Source: Pseudomonadota bacterium
Lineage (GTDB): Bacteria > Pseudomonadota > Gammaproteobacteria > Burkholderiales > Burkholderiaceae_C
DNA length: 38,819 nucleotides
Direction of reading: 5' to 3'
Assembly (NCBI GenBank): GCA_018241185.1
Contig: JAFEEH010000046.1
Location: forward strand, 1-38,819
The notes below the pieces were generated by a model. It saw nothing but the letters and a program-made list of their open reading frames with translations. It had not been told where the DNA came from and ran no database searches. Shown in pieces: positions 38,312 to 38,819 of this stretch (within the stretch, counting starts at the first letter, position 1; each line of letters starts with the position of its first letter). Both the position numbers and the translations under genes were made by a program.

Positions 38312-38773
38312 ATGACCAAGAAGACCTTCCAGACCCTTCAGGACCTGGCTGCGTGCGTCGGCCAGCAGGTGGCGACCAGCGACTGGATCACCGTGACGCA
38401 GGCACAGGTGAACCAGTTCGCCGAGGCGACGGGCGACCACCAGTGGATCCACGTGGACGTCGAGCGGGCCAAGGCCGGGCCCTTCGGCGCGCCGATCGCG
38501 CACGGCTTTCTCACCCTGTCGCTGCTGCCGAAGATCTTCGAGGCCGGGGTGGAGGTGGTCGAGTCGCGCATGGGCGTCAACTACGGCCTCAACCGCGTGC
38601 GCTTCATGTCGCCGGTGCCGGTGGGCAGCCGGCTGCGCGGCCACATGAAGCTGCTGTCGAGCGAACCCATCGACGGCGGCGGCGTGCAGATGGTGTGGGA
38701 GACCACCATCGAACTCGAAGGAGCGACCAAGCCGGCCTGCGTGGCCGAGTCGGTGGTGCGCCGCTATCCCTGA
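38312..38773 (+). CDS. MaoC-family (R)-specific enoyl-CoA hydratase
   Basis: Hot-dog-fold hydratase of 153 residues. The catalytic hydratase-2 motif is clear: FAEATGDHQWIHVDVERA (Asp and His of the active site), then GPFGAPIAHGFLTLSLLP. VNYGLNRVRFMSPVPVGSRL and the ending CVAESVVRRYP are usual for NodN/MaoC single-domain proteins. It should hydrate trans-2-enoyl-CoA to (R)-3-hydroxyacyl-CoA, often feeding polyhydroxyalkanoate synthesis; no PHA gene is visible here. I chose the ATG at 38312 because MTKKTFQTLQDL is a typical start; a longer frame begins 17 codons earlier without family-like sequence. Confidence 0.92.
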   Translation: MTKKTFQTLQDLAACVGQQVATSDWITVTQAQVNQFAEATGDHQWIHVDVERAKAGPFGAPIAHGFLTLSLLPKIFEAGVEVVESRMGVNYGLNRVRFMSPVPVGSRLRGHMKLLSSEPIDGGGVQMVWETTIELEGATKPACVAESVVRRYP

Positions 38774-38819
38774 GGGGCGGCGGCGCCGCGCCGATCACAT
38801 CGGCATGCCGATGGTGCCG

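Noticed and set aside
38795-38819. A possible C-terminus of a minus-strand gene at the right edge (stop at 38795-38797, preceded by residues GTIGMPM).
   Set aside because: Only seven codons are inside the window, too few to identify a gene or even show that it is coding.

Overview
The window looks like chromosomal DNA of a high-GC betaproteobacterium of the Comamonadaceae (Variovorax/Acidovorax-like). I infer this from the very GC-rich codon usage, the Bug/TctC-type solute-binding proteins, the nagIKL-type gentisate operon, and short palindromic intergenic elements of a kind I associate with that family. I see no rRNA, tRNA, CRISPR array, transposase or phage gene. No gene-free stretch exceeds 300 bases. 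The left end cuts into an acyl-CoA ligase gene.

Layout: 1-5430 holds a 3'-fragment of an AMP-forming acyl-CoA ligase, a TTT-family solute-binding protein, a convergent ornithine-cyclodeaminase-family gene, and a tctB-tctA pair closed by a clean intrinsic terminator. 5508-17782 is rich in cyclic-di-GMP genes: a one-pass membrane protein of unknown role, an orphan GspE/PilB-like ATPase with tandem MshEN-type (c-di-GMP-binding) motifs, a PAS-PAS-GGDEF gene overlapping a separate EAL gene, a divergent two-gene unit of a periplasmic DctP-like protein and a membrane PAS-GGDEF-EAL protein, then a TauE/SafE-type permease, an SDR and a GAF protein. 17882-21499 is a gentisate operon (dioxygenase, fumarylpyruvate hydrolase, maleylpyruvate isomerase) with a divergent LysR regulator. 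21594-25063 carries a DUF1254-like protein followed by a LuxR-type response regulator and a hybrid histidine kinase.

25134-34852 is the metabolic centrepiece. A seven-gene minus-strand run (enoyl-CoA hydratase, feruloyl-CoA synthase, SDR, TTT solute-binding protein, tannase/feruloyl-esterase lipoprotein, acyl-CoA dehydrogenase, MarR regulator) faces a divergent amidohydrolase. The set fits hydroxycinnamate breakdown by CoA-dependent beta-oxidative deacetylation (as in the cou genes of Rhodococcus and the Agrobacterium ferulate locus), with an esterase and an uptake receptor added. A strong dyad covers the promoter between hydratase and amidohydrolase and is a good candidate operator.

34902-38773 holds kefC and kefF (K+/H+ antiporter and its oxidoreductase), an orphan ParA-like ATPase and a MaoC-type dehydratase.

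Intergenic structure is notable. A short element appears three times plus one partial copy (2300, 17793, 27396, 34858), a 161-base palindrome separates hydratase and ligase, and a REP-like inverted repeat lies inside the gentisate operon. All functions are assigned by reading motifs; no database search was possible.
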